From Gammaproteobacteria bacterium (GTDB lineage Bacteria > Pseudomonadota > Gammaproteobacteria > Enterobacterales > Alteromonadaceae): a stretch of 64,000 nucleotides of DNA. The DNA lies in the NCBI GenBank assembly GCA_018222405.1, contig JAAFAI010000003.1:62001-126000 (forward strand), read 5' to 3'. Positions 27,928 through 38,653 of this stretch are shown in pieces. The notes beneath the pieces are model-generated. The model saw only the letters and a program-made list of their open reading frames with translations. It made no database searches and was not told the origin of the DNA. A program made the position numbers and the translations under genes. Every line of letters starts with the position of its first letter. Positions within the stretch are counted from its first letter, which is position 1.

Positions 27928-28344
27928 CTAATAAGTCATGCAAGCGGCATTCAGAATACCCACGGCAATCGACATGGCAGCAAGCATAACTCCGGCAGAA
28001 ACTTCATTGTTATTAATGCGCTCGGCAATTTTCGGCATAAAACTAAACCGCAACAAGGCAAAAGCCAGGCTCTGCGCAATCACAGCAACAATACCCCACA
28101 GGGTAAAATCAATCAGCCCCAGAGAGTTTGACGCGGCGCTTGCCAAAGCCAGACTGAAGCCAACCATGGCGCCACCAAAACCAATTGCTGCGGCCACGTT
28201 CTTTTCCTGTTTCACCAGTTTCCATTCATCGTGCGGCGTAACCATGGCGTATACCACTTTAAAAATGAAAAGGTAAATAATAGAGATCGCAAAATACAGG
28301 GCGAAGTTTAAAAGTCCGGCCATCGACTGAGTGATAATTTCCAT
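27928..28344 (-). CDS. DUF350 membrane protein (YjfL type)
   Basis: This 138-residue protein has four membrane helices (about 10-32, 48-70, 80-100 and 115-136). It matches the DUF350/YjfL pattern, with VAAAIGFGGAMVGFSLALASA in the second helix. Members usually sit next to DUF1190 and glutathionylspermidine-synthase-like genes, as here (10 bases from the DUF1190 gene). Role unknown; a structural partner in an envelope-stress complex is possible. Confidence 0.85.
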   Translation of the reverse strand: MEIITQSMAGLLNFALYFAISIIYLFIFKVVYAMVTPHDEWKLVKQEKNVAAAIGFGGAMVGFSLALASAASNSLGLIDFTLWGIVAVIAQSLAFALLRFSFMPKIAERINNNEVSAGVMLAAMSIAVGILNAACMTY

Positions 28345-28359
28345 GCGTTTTCCTTATTG

Positions 28360-29004
28360 TTAGCCGTTAATGCGAATATCTGAGGGTTGAATATCAAAGC
28401 CGGTACTTATCACCAGGCAGCGATCGGCATTGGCACCGACGATTTTCTCTTCGCCGGCAACCAGCAAAGACTCGGTTCGGTCGTTATCAATTTCGCGCTC
28501 GTAAAGCATCATAAACTGGTCGGTTTCACTCACATCGCCGTCTTCTTCCCAGGTTTTTTCGGTAACAGCAACCGGTGGAGATTCTTCACCCACTGCATCC
28601 CAAACCCGTGAAAAATTGTGCCCTTCCAGCTCATAGGCAGGGCGGGAAATCTCTTTATCAAGACATTGTTGCCATTGCGCCTGGTTGCCGACAGTAGTGG
28701 TGGAGTAGAAATACCATAGCTTTACATCGGTAATGTGGTTTTCGCTCATACCACCGTCAAGCACCACCTGCAGGAAGGCATCGTCGTCGGTATAAAAGCG
28801 TAACAGGGTGCCGCCGCTGTCCAGTTCTGCCTGGCCTACTGCCTGAATAAGATGCTTGCTGGCCGCGCCTTCAATACACAATTGTGGCGTGAGTAATTTG
28901 AGCTTAAGCGCATCCAGTTCAAAGGAGCCGCCTAAGTACAGACCCATCACCTCCGGTGCGGCAGGCTTTTTGGGCGCATCTGATTTAAACCATTTTTTAA
29001 ACAT
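28360..29004 (-). CDS. DUF2491 protein (YjfK type)
   Basis: From the ATG at 29004 (CGGAG seven bases upstream) this is a 214-residue soluble protein. It begins MFKKWFKSDAPKK and contains VMGLYLGGSFELD and the C-terminal MLYEREI, typical of DUF2491. The start overlaps the end of the K+ channel gene, so translation is coupled. In E. coli the orthologous yjfK lies between the PspA-like yjfJ and yjfL. Function unknown. The longer reading from 29025 adds seven residues with no better ribosome site. Confidence 0.85.
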   Translation of the reverse strand: MFKKWFKSDAPKKPAAPEVMGLYLGGSFELDALKLKLLTPQLCIEGAASKHLIQAVGQAELDSGGTLLRFYTDDDAFLQVVLDGGMSENHITDVKLWYFYSTTTVGNQAQWQQCLDKEISRPAYELEGHNFSRVWDAVGEESPPVAVTEKTWEEDGDVSETDQFMMLYEREIDNDRTESLLVAGEEKIVGANADRCLVISTGFDIQPSDIRING

Positions 29005-29005
29005 A

Positions 29006-30100
29006 TCACTGCTCCGTGAGCGCATTCCAGTTTATATCGGTAATGCGGGCTTTGGCGATATAATAAAGTTTATCCTGCGGTGAAATAACCGTATTAAGTG
29101 CGGGGTTGAGCGTAATGGATTGGCCACGCTCTGCGCCGGCACAACCTATTAAGGTGGCATCATACTGACGTTTAAACGCCATAAATAAGGTTTGGTAGCT
29201 CACCGGCTCAACCGAGTGGGGAATAGTCAGAGAAAATTGCGCCTGACCATCGTCATCTACGCTCAACAAATCGTGGTGCAGAGTACTGGAGCCAGGGTCG
29301 AAAGCGGCTTTGGCGAGCATTTCAACGGCAACGCTGGGCGTGCATTCTACTTGCGGGCAGTGCATTTGCAGCAGCCGGACCAGGCTTTCATCATTAAAAT
29401 AAGCAACCTGATGAGCCGACGGATTCTTTTGTGCACAATAAAGCGCAGTGGTCATGGTTAAATCGTCTTCGGGATTATCGATAAGAATCGTAGAGGCGGC
29501 GCTGATACAGGCTTTGTCCATGTCTTCATCTTTATTAAACGATTCAACCCGAACGAATTCTACTTTACCGGGCATGGGATTGGTTATGTCAGCTCTCACG
29601 CAAAGCACGATGTCGGGCTTTTCTGCCAGGGACTGACGCTCCTGCAGGAGCAGTTTGAGTAGTAATAACGTGCGTTGCTCATTCCAGCCAATGACCAGAA
29701 TATGGTTGCTTACATCGAGACTGGATAACCCCATAATACCTTTTCTCCATTGATTTCCCACAAATGCGGCAACCCGACCGACAATCATCGCAAAGATACT
29801 TAAGCCAAGCGGGATAACATACAAGGCCACAATAAGCTTTCCAGCCGGGGTTTGCGGCGATAAATCACCGTAGCCAACTGTTGATCCGGTAACTGCCAGC
29901 CAATAGATGAAATCAACGCTTTCGGTCAGGGCCTGTTCGTCGAATGCATAAAGCAATAACCAGGATGACAATGCATAAAACAGCGTCGCCAGCACGATGG
30001 TGTACCACCGTGATTCGGCAAAGTAGTTAAGCATTACGCGTCGGATTTTTATCCACATATTAGCGCCACTGACTATCCCTGTTGTTAAGTTGTCTGTCAT
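29006..30100 (-). CDS. Potassium channel with RCK/TrkA-N domain
   Basis: This 364-residue protein has two membrane helices around a pore loop with the selectivity filter TGSTVGYGD (about residues 71-79). A cytoplasmic Rossmann-type RCK domain starts at HILVIGWNEQ near residue 133, and a TrkA-C-like part closes the protein. This is the MthK/YugO-like two-helix design. It is embedded in the yjf-like operon between the PspA gene and the DUF2491 gene, where E. coli has no channel. It may adjust membrane potential under the same stress that induces PspA (inference). The start could also be the inner Met at residue 15. Confidence 0.88.
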   Translation of the reverse strand: MTDNLTTGIVSGANMWIKIRRVMLNYFAESRWYTIVLATLFYALSSWLLLYAFDEQALTESVDFIYWLAVTGSTVGYGDLSPQTPAGKLIVALYVIPLGLSIFAMIVGRVAAFVGNQWRKGIMGLSSLDVSNHILVIGWNEQRTLLLLKLLLQERQSLAEKPDIVLCVRADITNPMPGKVEFVRVESFNKDEDMDKACISAASTILIDNPEDDLTMTTALYCAQKNPSAHQVAYFNDESLVRLLQMHCPQVECTPSVAVEMLAKAAFDPGSSTLHHDLLSVDDDGQAQFSLTIPHSVEPVSYQTLFMAFKRQYDATLIGCAGAERGQSITLNPALNTVISPQDKLYYIAKARITDINWNALTEQ

Positions 30101-30173
30101 CTTCGCAAAAAAATAGCGGTTAGTCCAAGTACCTGCCAGAGAACAAGCCTGAGACTTAACCGCTTGATTTTAT

Positions 30174-30854
30174 TTACTTGCCTAAAATGCGTGCCAGCTC
30201 ATCGTCGGCCGAACTCTGGCCGCCTTTGATACCTGCCGCGGCCAGACGCTTCTCTAAATCGTCAGACGATTCAGATGAAGCCAGTTCTTCCGCTGCTTCC
30301 AGCTCCGCGGTGCGCATTTTTTGCTTTTCCTGAATCCGCGACAGTGACTCAGTCGCTGTCTTCATTTTGCTGTTAGCGCCCATATGACGGGAAGATACCG
30401 CAACCTGAGCCTTTTGCACGCTTTCAGTCGCTTTTACCATATCAACCTGTTGTTCCAGGCGACGCAGGTTGGCTTTAGCCTGCTGAATATTTTTAGCTAG
30501 CTGCTTCTCTGACGCATTGAACTGGTCGAGGTATTGCTGCTCCTGGTCGCGTTCAGCTTTCAGTTCGCTAACCTTTTGCGCGCAATCAAGCGCCAGTTCA
30601 CGGTCGGTGTCGATAGCTTTACGGGCATGGGCTTCATACTCGGCAATCGACTGGTTAAATCCATCAACTTTTTGCTGTGACAATTTGCACTTAGCCAGAA
30701 TCTGGGTGCGGGCATGATCAGATTTGCGCAACTCTTCTTTTGCTTCCCGAATTTCCTGTTCAAGAATTCTGATTGCCTGACTATCTACCACTGACTGGGC
30801 CGCTTCGTTGGCTCCACCTTTCACTGCTGTGATCAGTTTTTTCCAAACAGACAT
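30174..30854 (-). CDS. PspA/IM30 family protein (YjfJ type)
   Basis: This 226-residue protein is almost entirely coiled-coil from about residue 20 to 190, starting MSVWKKLITAVKGGANEAAQ and ending ELARILGK. That is the PspA/IM30/Vipp1 fold, an ESCRT-III-like protein that coats and repairs damaged inner membrane. The YjfJ branch lacks the classic PspF control. No PspF gene or clear sigma-54 site was found upstream. It is the second gene of the yjf-like operon, 15 bases after the DUF2170 gene. Confidence 0.88.
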   Translation of the reverse strand: MSVWKKLITAVKGGANEAAQSVVDSQAIRILEQEIREAKEELRKSDHARTQILAKCKLSQQKVDGFNQSIAEYEAHARKAIDTDRELALDCAQKVSELKAERDQEQQYLDQFNASEKQLAKNIQQAKANLRRLEQQVDMVKATESVQKAQVAVSSRHMGANSKMKTATESLSRIQEKQKMRTAELEAAEELASSESSDDLEKRLAAAGIKGGQSSADDELARILGK

Positions 30855-30869
30855 AAATTTCTCCTTAAA

Positions 30870-31259
30870 TTACTTCAAATGTGACTCATAAGCGTCAAGG
30901 AAAGCTGCCACGTTCTGGAATAACGTAGTCACTTCAATTTGAATACTCTCTGCTTTTGACTGCGCGCTCAGCGCACCAAATGCCGTGTAGTATTCCTCTC
31001 CATTAACGTTGGATATGGCCACCGTTGTGAGTGGGAAAAGCATGTGAGTTGACAGAATATCGTGGTCCAGAGCGGCTTTGTCGGCAACCTGCGATGCATT
31101 AAACAGTAAACTCTCAACAATGATTTGTTCACCGCTGATTGCCAGCCAGGCATCCAGCCCGTCCTGATTTGCAATCAGTAAACACTCTTTCTCGCGGGTG
31201 ACGACCAGGTCATCCATGTCTTTAAACAGGGCCTCAAGTTTTTCAAGATCCCATTCCAT
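30870..31259 (-). CDS. DUF2170 protein (YjfI type), first gene of the yjf-like operon
   Basis: This 129-residue soluble protein matches the DUF2170/YjfI pattern: LEALFKDMDD at the start, LLIANQDGLDAWLAISGEQI, and HMLFPLTT in the middle. It leads the operon, with AAGGAG in front of its ATG. Upstream, TGTTGCA and TGCAACA (about 31319-31352) form an inverted repeat near a possible promoter. Function unknown. Partnership with the PspA-like protein is supported by constant gene adjacency across enterobacteria and alteromonads. Confidence 0.83.
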   Translation of the reverse strand: MEWDLEKLEALFKDMDDLVVTREKECLLIANQDGLDAWLAISGEQIIVESLLFNASQVADKAALDHDILSTHMLFPLTTVAISNVNGEEYYTAFGALSAQSKAESIQIEVTTLFQNVAAFLDAYESHLK

Positions 31260-31531
31260 ACTATATCTCCTTACCGAATCAGCTAAATGCCGTTAACTCT
31301 AGTCAGATTTACTACACTGTTGCAACGACTTTACGTTAATTAGTGCAACAAAGTGTGACTAAACCGATAGTCTGTGTTGTTCTCATTGCCCGTTCCGACT
31401 GAATTTGTTGAGCACATCTGCCGGAACGAGGAAAAGTGTAGACAATTAAGGTAGCAATAGTCAATAATAATTATGTCTATATGTGTAAAAAAGTGTGTCA
31501 ATGTAAAATATAATTCACAAAAGAGGTTATT

Positions 31532-31792
31532 TTGAAAGGTCAGAATCAATGGCGGATGGTGGTACAGCGGATTATTCGTTCGGAAATGTCGCTGCGCGGT
31601 GTGAAATATCAGGGATTGAGTGACAAACTGGCAGAAATAGGGGTTTCGCAAACGGCCGACAATTTGCGCAATAAGGTGAATAAAGGAATATTAGGCGCTG
31701 ATTTGTTGCTGCAAATTCTTTTTGTGCTCAAAGCGAGGCCGTTATCGGCAGAAATGATGGCCGAGATCATGGCCGCTGGTGACAGCGATTAA
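31532..31792 (+). CDS. Small DUF6471-type protein
   Basis: This 86-residue basic protein starts with TTG, preceded at good distance by AGAGG. It contains RSEMSLRGVKYQGLSDKLAEIGV and NLRNKVNKGILGADLLLQIL, the DUF6471 pattern. This looks like a small helix-turn-helix fold (LSDKLAEIGVSQTADNLRNKV), so DNA binding is possible. It is divergent from the yjf-like operon with 272 bases between, and could regulate it (inference). A weak hairpin (31839-31859) lies downstream. Confidence 0.65.
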   Translation: MKGQNQWRMVVQRIIRSEMSLRGVKYQGLSDKLAEIGVSQTADNLRNKVNKGILGADLLLQILFVLKARPLSAEMMAEIMAAGDSD

Positions 31793-32308
31793 ATTGCTAC
31801 GAGGCAGAAGATACGGGGTTGTGCGGTACATAAACAAAACCCAGCCAAAATGACTGGGTCGAATAAGGAAGATGGGAGAACATCATCGCTTTGATTAAAT
31901 AATAGTCTTATTCCAGAATAATAAAAGAAAAACTGTGTATCATACGGCAATCATTGGTATGGATATAAATACCTATAGTTGGTGAGAGAATTGCAGGGAA
32001 TATGTACAACCTGGCAAGAGGATTGTAAAAGTCACCAGCCATACTCGGTCGAATGTCGCCTGGTAGCTTGCCAACCAAATTAAAATAAGGTCTTTAGCTT
32101 GAGCTGAGCAGGCTCTGAATCTCCTCGCTTGATGAACTCTGAAATGCCGCAGTAGACAGGGAAATAGTGCCGATGACACGGCCTTTTTCGCCGAAATGTG
32201 TTACACTCCCGCCAATTTTTGACAGAAACCCTTTTAGGTCGCCGGAAAGCCCGCGCTGGTTGATATTCCCCGCGATCTAAAAACACTTTGATACAACATT
32301 TGAGCTGC
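31793..32308. other. Intergenic stretch before queA
   Basis: About 500 bases without a convincing gene. It has an ACCCAG/CTGGGT hairpin without U tract near 31839-31859, and a perfect TTGACA hexamer near 32218 without a good -10. Short minus-strand frames here have no ribosome sites and overlap queA, so they are not called. Confidence 0.45.
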
Positions 32309-33355
32309 ATGAAATTATCAGATTTTAGTTTTACACTGCCTGAGCACCTGATTGCTAAACATCCTACCGCTGAACGAACCGCCAGCCGTTTGTTACACCT
32401 CGATGGCAAAACGGGCACAGTCGCTCACAAACAATTCCGGGACATGCTTGATTTGGTGGAGCCGGGTGATCTGCTGGTATTTAATAATACCCGGGTAATA
32501 CCAGCACGCCTTCTGGGGCAGAAAGCCTCGGGTGGTAAAGTGGAAGTACTGGTTGAGCGCATTGTGGATGAGCACAACGCCCTGGCCCATGTACGCGCCA
32601 GCAAAGCGCCTAAGCCCGGCACCAAATTACTGCTGGAAGGGGCGGTTGAAGTGACCGTAACCGGTAGGCAGGACGCATTGTTTGAACTGTGTTTTGACGG
32701 CGCAAGTACGGTGCTTGATCAGCTTGAAGCCCATGGCCATATGCCATTACCACCGTATATCGACAGAGCTGATGAAGACAGCGACAAAGAACGTTATCAA
32801 ACGGTTTATAATCAGGCGCCCGGCGCCGTAGCAGCACCCACAGCAGGACTGCATTTTGATGAAGCCATTTTAACTGCGCTGGCAGAAAAGCAGGTTAACC
32901 TGGCTTACGTTACCTTACATGTGGGCGCGGGTACTTTTCAGCCGGTGCGGGTCGACAATGTGCTTGAGCATAAAATGCACAGCGAATATGCCATCGTGCC
33001 GCAAACTGTGGTGGACGCAGTTCGAGCTACCAAAGCCGCTGGTAAGCGTGTTATTGCTGTAGGAACCACTTCAGTGCGTTCACTGGAGTCTGCGGCATTG
33101 CATGCTGATAAAACTGCAGTGATTGAGCCGTTCCAGGCCGACACGGATATCTTTATCTATCCCGGTTTCGACTTTAAGGTAGTGGATGCCATGTTCACGA
33201 ACTTTCACCTGCCCGAGTCCACGCTGATCATGCTGATCAGTGCTTTTGCCGGGCGCGACAATGTGTTGAAGGCTTATGCCGAAGCCATTGAACAGGAATA
33301 CCGCTTTTACAGCTACGGCGACAGCATGTTTATTGAAAAAACCATTAACACATGA
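32309..33355 (+). CDS. queA: S-adenosylmethionine:tRNA ribosyltransferase-isomerase
   Basis: This enzyme of queuosine biosynthesis transfers the ribosyl part of SAM to preQ1 in tRNA to make epoxyqueuosine. From the ATG at 32309 the protein has 348 residues. Family segments are [16 protein letters not shown] at the start, [29 protein letters not shown] and [11 protein letters not shown], and [20 protein letters not shown]. An upstream reading from 32288 adds seven residues. It is followed by tgt, yajC, secD and secF, the conserved gammaproteobacterial order. Confidence 0.96.
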   Translation: MKLSDFSFTLPEHLIAKHPTAERTASRLLHLDGKTGTVAHKQFRDMLDLVEPGDLLVFNNTRVIPARLLGQKASGGKVEVLVERIVDEHNALAHVRASKAPKPGTKLLLEGAVEVTVTGRQDALFELCFDGASTVLDQLEAHGHMPLPPYIDRADEDSDKERYQTVYNQAPGAVAAPTAGLHFDEAILTALAEKQVNLAYVTLHVGAGTFQPVRVDNVLEHKMHSEYAIVPQTVVDAVRATKAAGKRVIAVGTTSVRSLESAALHADKTAVIEPFQADTDIFIYPGFDFKVVDAMFTNFHLPESTLIMLISAFAGRDNVLKAYAEAIEQEYRFYSYGDSMFIEKTINT

Positions 33356-33370
33356 TCTCTGTTGTATTGC

Positions 33371-33379
33371 TGGTATAAT
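33371..33379 (+). promoter_or_regulatory. Extended -10 promoter ahead of tgt
   Basis: TGGTATAAT is a perfect extended -10 (TGn plus TATAAT), just after the queA stop and about 70 bases before the tgt ATG. No good -35 is present, which fits an extended -10 promoter. Confidence 0.4.
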
Positions 33380-33428
33380 CCGCCCTCAATTGAGTATCGA
33401 CAAAGGGGCGCGCCAATAGCCCTCTTGA

Positions 33429-34562
<1,134 letters not shown>

Positions 34563-34583
34563 CAATTTATAACGGGGAACATT

Positions 34584-34922
34584 ATGAGTTTATTTATTTC
34601 CGAAGCACACGCACAAACAGCTGGTGGCGGTGGCCAGGGCGGCGGTTTAGAAATGCTGATCATGCTGGGCGTGTTTGGCCTTATATTCTACTTCCTGCTG
34701 TATCGTCCACAGGCAAAGCGGGTTAAGGAACATAAAGCGCTGGTATCATCACTGGCAAAAGGTGATGAGATCCTGACCCAGGGCGGCATGGTCGGTAAAG
34801 TAACCAAAGTGTCTGACGAAAAAGATTTTATTGAAGTTGCGCTGAACGAACAGACCAACATCGTGGTACAGAAATCTGCCGTCAGTGCCGTGCTGCCAAA
34901 AGGCACTATGAAGTCAATCTAA
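34584..34922 (+). CDS. yajC: Sec translocase accessory subunit YajC
   Basis: This 112-residue protein has one membrane helix (about residues 21-40; LEMLIMLGVFGLIFYFLLYRPQ) followed by the conserved RPQAKRVKEHKALVSSLAKGDEILTQGGMVGKV. It joins the SecDF-YajC complex in the inner membrane. The gene lies 21 bases after tgt with GGGGA before its ATG, and 54 bases before secD. Confidence 0.95.
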   Translation: MSLFISEAHAQTAGGGGQGGGLEMLIMLGVFGLIFYFLLYRPQAKRVKEHKALVSSLAKGDEILTQGGMVGKVTKVSDEKDFIEVALNEQTNIVVQKSAVSAVLPKGTMKSI

Positions 34923-34976
34923 GTAACCAGCTAAAACGGGCTCGGTGCTCACTGCAGCCCGTAGTAGGGAATTTTT

Positions 34977-36818
34977 GTGTTAAACCAAAACTCATTTTTT
35001 AAGGTGCTGGTCGTACTGTTTATGGTACTGATGTGCGGCCTGTATGCGTTGCCAAATTTGTACGGTGAAGATAATGCCGTGCAAATCTCCGGTTCGCGTA
35101 ATGCCACCGTCACCGCAGCACTCGAATCTCGAATCACCTCCGCGCTTGCTGAACAAAACATTCCGATTAAATCGGTAGAGTTTGAAAACGAGCAGTTGCT
35201 GATCCGCCTGCCGGATTCCGACAGCCAGTTAAAAGCCCGTGACTTTCTTGATCGTGAACTGGGCACTGACTATGTCGTAGCCATGAACCTTGCGCCTGAT
35301 ACGCCGGAATGGCTGGAAGGCCTTGGTGGCACGCCCATGAAACTGGGCCTGGATTTACGCGGTGGTGTGCACTTCCTGATGGAAGTTGACATGAACGAAG
35401 CCATTGGTAAATCACTGGAAGATGCTGAAAGCGATTTTCGTACCGCACTGCGTGAAGAAAAACTGCGTTATCGCTCGGTGAATGTCCGTGATGGCTTTAT
35501 TGATATTCAGTTTCGTGATGAAGAAACCCTCGATAAAGCCGAGTTCTTCCTCGAAAACCGTAACCGTGACCTGACTTACCAGGAAATGGATGATTTAGTC
35601 CTGCGGGCCCGTTTCTCTGAGCAAAAGCTTGCCGAGATCAGAGACTACGCGGTGAAGCAGAATATCACCATCATCCGTAACCGGGTTAATCAACTGGGTG
35701 TTGCCGAACCTGTGGTGCAAAAGCAAGGCGCAGAGCGCATTGTAGTGCAACTGCCTGGTATTCAGGATACCGCTCAGGCAAAAGAAATTCTGAACGCCAC
35801 CGCAACGCTGGAATTCAGAATGGTCGATCAGGATAACGACGTTCGTGACGCCGTAGCAGGGCGTGTACCGCCGGGTTCACAATTGCTGTATGAAGGTGAA
35901 CGTCCGGTTCTGCTGGACAAGCGTGTGGTAGTAACCGGTAACCACATTATTGATGCCAACAGTGGCGTTGATGAATACGGTTTGCCTCAGGTCAGCATAT
36001 CGCTGGACAGTGAAGGTGGTAATAAAATGTCGCGTAATACCCGAGAAAATGTGGGTAAACCGATGGCCACTGTGTTTATCGAATATAAGGCGACCGGCGA
36101 ACGTGACGCTAACGATAAGCTGTTTTTTGAGCGTCACGAAGAAGTTATCAACGTAGCGACCATCCGTGGTCAGTTTGCCAGTAACTTCCAGATCACCGGT
36201 CTGGATTCACCCAAAGAAGCCCGCGATTTGAGCCTGTTACTTCGCGCTGGTGCTTTGATTGCGCCAATTCAGATTGTTGAAGAACGTACCGTAGGTCCAA
36301 GCCTGGGTCAGGAAAATATCGATTTAGGTATGCAGGCGATTATCTGGGGTCTGGCGCTGGTCATGGTATTTATGCTGGTGTACTACAAAGCCTTTGGTAT
36401 TGTGGCCGACATCGCGCTGGGCCTGAACCTGGTTATGATTGTGGGCATTATGTCGATGATCCCGGGGGCAACGCTGACTCTGCCTGGTATGGCAGGTATT
36501 GTTCTTACGGTGGGTATGGCGGTTGATGCCAACGTGCTGATTTTCGAGCGTATCCGCGAAGAAATTCGTGACGGACGCAGTCCGCAACAAGCAATCCATC
36601 AGGGCTATGACAGTGCTTTCTCGACCATTCTTGATGCTAATATTACCACCTTTATTGCTGGTTTGATTCTGTTTGCGGTTGGTACGGGTCCGATTAAAGG
36701 CTTCTCGATTACGCTGATGATTGGTATTGCCACTTCTATGTTTACCGCGATTCTGGTTACCCGGGTGATTGTAAATGCCATTTGGGGTGGTCGCCGTGTT
36801 AGCAAACTGGCGATATAG
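34977..36818 (+). CDS. secD: Protein translocase subunit SecD
   Basis: This 613-residue RND-type membrane protein uses the proton gradient to help export through SecYEG. It has an N-terminal helix, a large periplasmic part with [16 protein letters not shown], and five C-terminal helices. These include [21 protein letters not shown] and the conserved [17 protein letters not shown], whose acidic residues carry protons. The start codon is GTG, preceded by AGGGA. It lies 11 bases ahead of secF. Confidence 0.96.
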   Translation: MLNQNSFFKVLVVLFMVLMCGLYALPNLYGEDNAVQISGSRNATVTAALESRITSALAEQNIPIKSVEFENEQLLIRLPDSDSQLKARDFLDRELGTDYVVAMNLAPDTPEWLEGLGGTPMKLGLDLRGGVHFLMEVDMNEAIGKSLEDAESDFRTALREEKLRYRSVNVRDGFIDIQFRDEETLDKAEFFLENRNRDLTYQEMDDLVLRARFSEQKLAEIRDYAVKQNITIIRNRVNQLGVAEPVVQKQGAERIVVQLPGIQDTAQAKEILNATATLEFRMVDQDNDVRDAVAGRVPPGSQLLYEGERPVLLDKRVVVTGNHIIDANSGVDEYGLPQVSISLDSEGGNKMSRNTRENVGKPMATVFIEYKATGERDANDKLFFERHEEVINVATIRGQFASNFQITGLDSPKEARDLSLLLRAGALIAPIQIVEERTVGPSLGQENIDLGMQAIIWGLALVMVFMLVYYKAFGIVADIALGLNLVMIVGIMSMIPGATLTLPGMAGIVLTVGMAVDANVLIFERIREEIRDGRSPQQAIHQGYDSAFSTILDANITTFIAGLILFAVGTGPIKGFSITLMIGIATSMFTAILVTRVIVNAIWGGRRVSKLAI

Positions 36819-36829
36819 GAGCGTCTGAC

Positions 36830-37771
36830 ATGCAATTATTAAAATTATCCGAAACCGTTAACTTTATGAAATTGCGGTTACCCGCAATGGTATTGTCAAC
36901 GCTGCTAATCCTCGCTTCAATATTCTCGCTGGTAACTAACAGCCTGAACTGGGGGCTGGATTTTACCGGCGGTACTCTGATTGAAGTTGGTTATGAGCAA
37001 GCGGCTGATTTGGGCGAAATACGTTCGTCACTGGCTGCTAACGACTTCCCTGATGCTGTGGTGCAAAATTTTGGTAGCAGTACCGATGTGCTGATCCGTA
37101 TTGCACCGCGCGAAGGGGTCAAAGCCGTTACCATTGGTGATCAGGTGATTGATATCCTGCAACAGGCTGATAGCAGTGTGGAAAAACGCCGCATTGAGTT
37201 TGTTGGGCCAAACGTGGGTGAGGAGCTTACAGAGCAGGGCGGTCTGGCAATGCTGGTAGCGCTTATCTGTATCCTGATTTACGTAGCTGCACGATTTGAA
37301 TGGCGGTTTGCGCTGGGATCAGTATCGGCACTGATACACGATGTGCTGCTGACTTTGGGTCTGTTCTCGTTTCTGCAACTGGAATTCGACCTGACGGTAC
37401 TGGCCGCGGTACTGGCAGTTATTGGTTATTCGCTAAACGATACCATTGTGGTATCGGATCGGATCCGCGAAAACTTTCGCAAGATCCGCAAGGGGGAGTC
37501 AGTGGAAGTTATCAATATTTCACTAACCCAAACGCTTAATCGAACTATCATTACTTCATTAACCACGGTTCTGGTATTGCTGGCGCTGTTCTTTAAGGGC
37601 GGCGCGCTTATCCATGGTTTTGCTACAGCGTTGCTATTTGGTGTAATAGTGGGTACTTACTCTTCGATTTACATTGCCAGCTCCGTGGCATTGGCATTGG
37701 GGATCAGCAAAGAAGATCTTATGCCGCCGCAGGTTGAAAAAGAAGGCGAAGATCTGGACGCATTGCCATAG
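36830..37771 (+). CDS. secF: Protein translocase subunit SecF
   Basis: This 313-residue partner of SecD has six membrane helices. The first is followed by NWGLDFTGGTLIEVGYEQ, and GYSLNDTIVVSDRIRENFRK gives the conserved proton-relay region. RTIITSLTTVLVLLALFFKGG lies in the last helices. Length and motifs fit the gammaproteobacterial protein. It is the last gene of the yajC-secD-secF run and is closed by a strong terminator at 37801. Confidence 0.96.
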   Translation: MQLLKLSETVNFMKLRLPAMVLSTLLILASIFSLVTNSLNWGLDFTGGTLIEVGYEQAADLGEIRSSLAANDFPDAVVQNFGSSTDVLIRIAPREGVKAVTIGDQVIDILQQADSSVEKRRIEFVGPNVGEELTEQGGLAMLVALICILIYVAARFEWRFALGSVSALIHDVLLTLGLFSFLQLEFDLTVLAAVLAVIGYSLNDTIVVSDRIRENFRKIRKGESVEVINISLTQTLNRTIITSLTTVLVLLALFFKGGALIHGFATALLFGVIVGTYSSIYIASSVALALGISKEDLMPPQVEKEGEDLDALP

Positions 37772-37800
37772 GTTGTACACAGTTAATTTATGCTTAAGTG

Positions 37801-37830
37801 AAAGCCGCGGAGAATAACCGCGGCTTTTTT
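37801..37830 (+). terminator. Rho-independent terminator after secF
   Basis: AAAGCCGCGG pairs with CCGCGGCTTT (37801-37810 with 37818-37827), then T residues to 37830. Confidence 0.92.
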
Positions 37831-37873
37831 GTAGCCAGTACGCCAGATCTGTTACACCTGGTTCTTTTCAACG

Positions 37874-38188
37874 TTAGCGAACTTCTATACTACCGGTGAG
37901 TTTTGCCAGCATTTTAACCCCGATTCCTTTGACTTGGGTCAGCTCATCGACCGAGCTGAAAGGGCCCTGAGACTCACGGTAACTAATAATAGCGGCCGCT
38001 TTGCTTTTACCAATGCCCGGTAACGTCATCAGTTGCTCCAGTGAGGCCGTATTCAGGTTTAGTAAAGTTTCAGTGGTTGCCACCTGACTGACTTCGTCAG
38101 TCATTTTTAATGATTCAGCAGTGGCACTATTAAAGCCAGCGAACAACGCCAGCGCGATCATACAGATTCGAACAATGGATAATTTCAT
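37874..38188 (-). CDS. ComEA-like helix-hairpin-helix protein
   Basis: This 104-residue protein has a signal peptide (MKLSIVRICMIALALFAGFNSATA, cleavage near 24) and a ComEA-type double helix-hairpin-helix domain: LLNLNTASLEQLMTLPGIGKSKAAAII, then VDELTQVKGIGVKMLAKL. It should bind DNA in the periplasm. In competent gammaproteobacteria such proteins help pull in DNA; in many others the role is unproven. It is transcribed alone, convergent with secF, with AGGAG before the ATG. Confidence 0.88.
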   Translation of the reverse strand: MKLSIVRICMIALALFAGFNSATAESLKMTDEVSQVATTETLLNLNTASLEQLMTLPGIGKSKAAAIISYRESQGPFSSVDELTQVKGIGVKMLAKLTGSIEVR

Positions 38189-38653
38189 GTGTAGCTCCTA
38201 AAGGTTGTGAATGATGATAGTCATCCCCTTTAGTCTACTTATCTCACTGAAAGAGCGGCAGTACAGAAAATGGCCAGTTTTAGTGAGTCTGAAGCGGCTT
38301 TTTCGAGCTTCAACGGATAAGAATGTTGTACAGATAAACGCAAATTTAAAAATTATACTAAAGGTGTAGCTTTACCTAACCGCTGTTACCTTAGATTGAC
38401 AATTATCAAATTTCATATTGGAAAGTTATTCTTTTGCGCGTAGCTACTTAATGGAAAGTGTAGAAAAATCAATGCCGTAATTTTTCTGTTCGTGGATAGG
38501 TTAGCTTTAAATGAAAACACCCAACGTCCTGATACTCGGGTTTTATGGTCGCTGCAGTTTCGCAGAGCCCTGATCAGGTGGTTTCCTTATCCGGGTAAAT
38601 TACCTCTCTTTACATTCCTACACTATAGTTATTAAAAATCCAGGAAATCATCA
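38189..38653. other. Intergenic stretch between comEA-like gene and sensor kinase
   Basis: About 465 AT-rich bases carrying divergent promoters. A TATAGT hexamer near 38623 with TTACCT 18 bases upstream could drive the kinase operon. No coding frame, RNA gene or strong hairpin was recognised. Confidence 0.4.

Noticed and set aside
31839..31859. Terminator after the DUF6471 gene
   Set aside because: ACCCAG/CTGGGT is only six pairs with a nine-base loop and no U tract.
32080..32418. Minus-strand open frame overlapping the queA start
   Set aside because: It is antisense to queA, has no ribosome site and has odd composition; a shadow frame.
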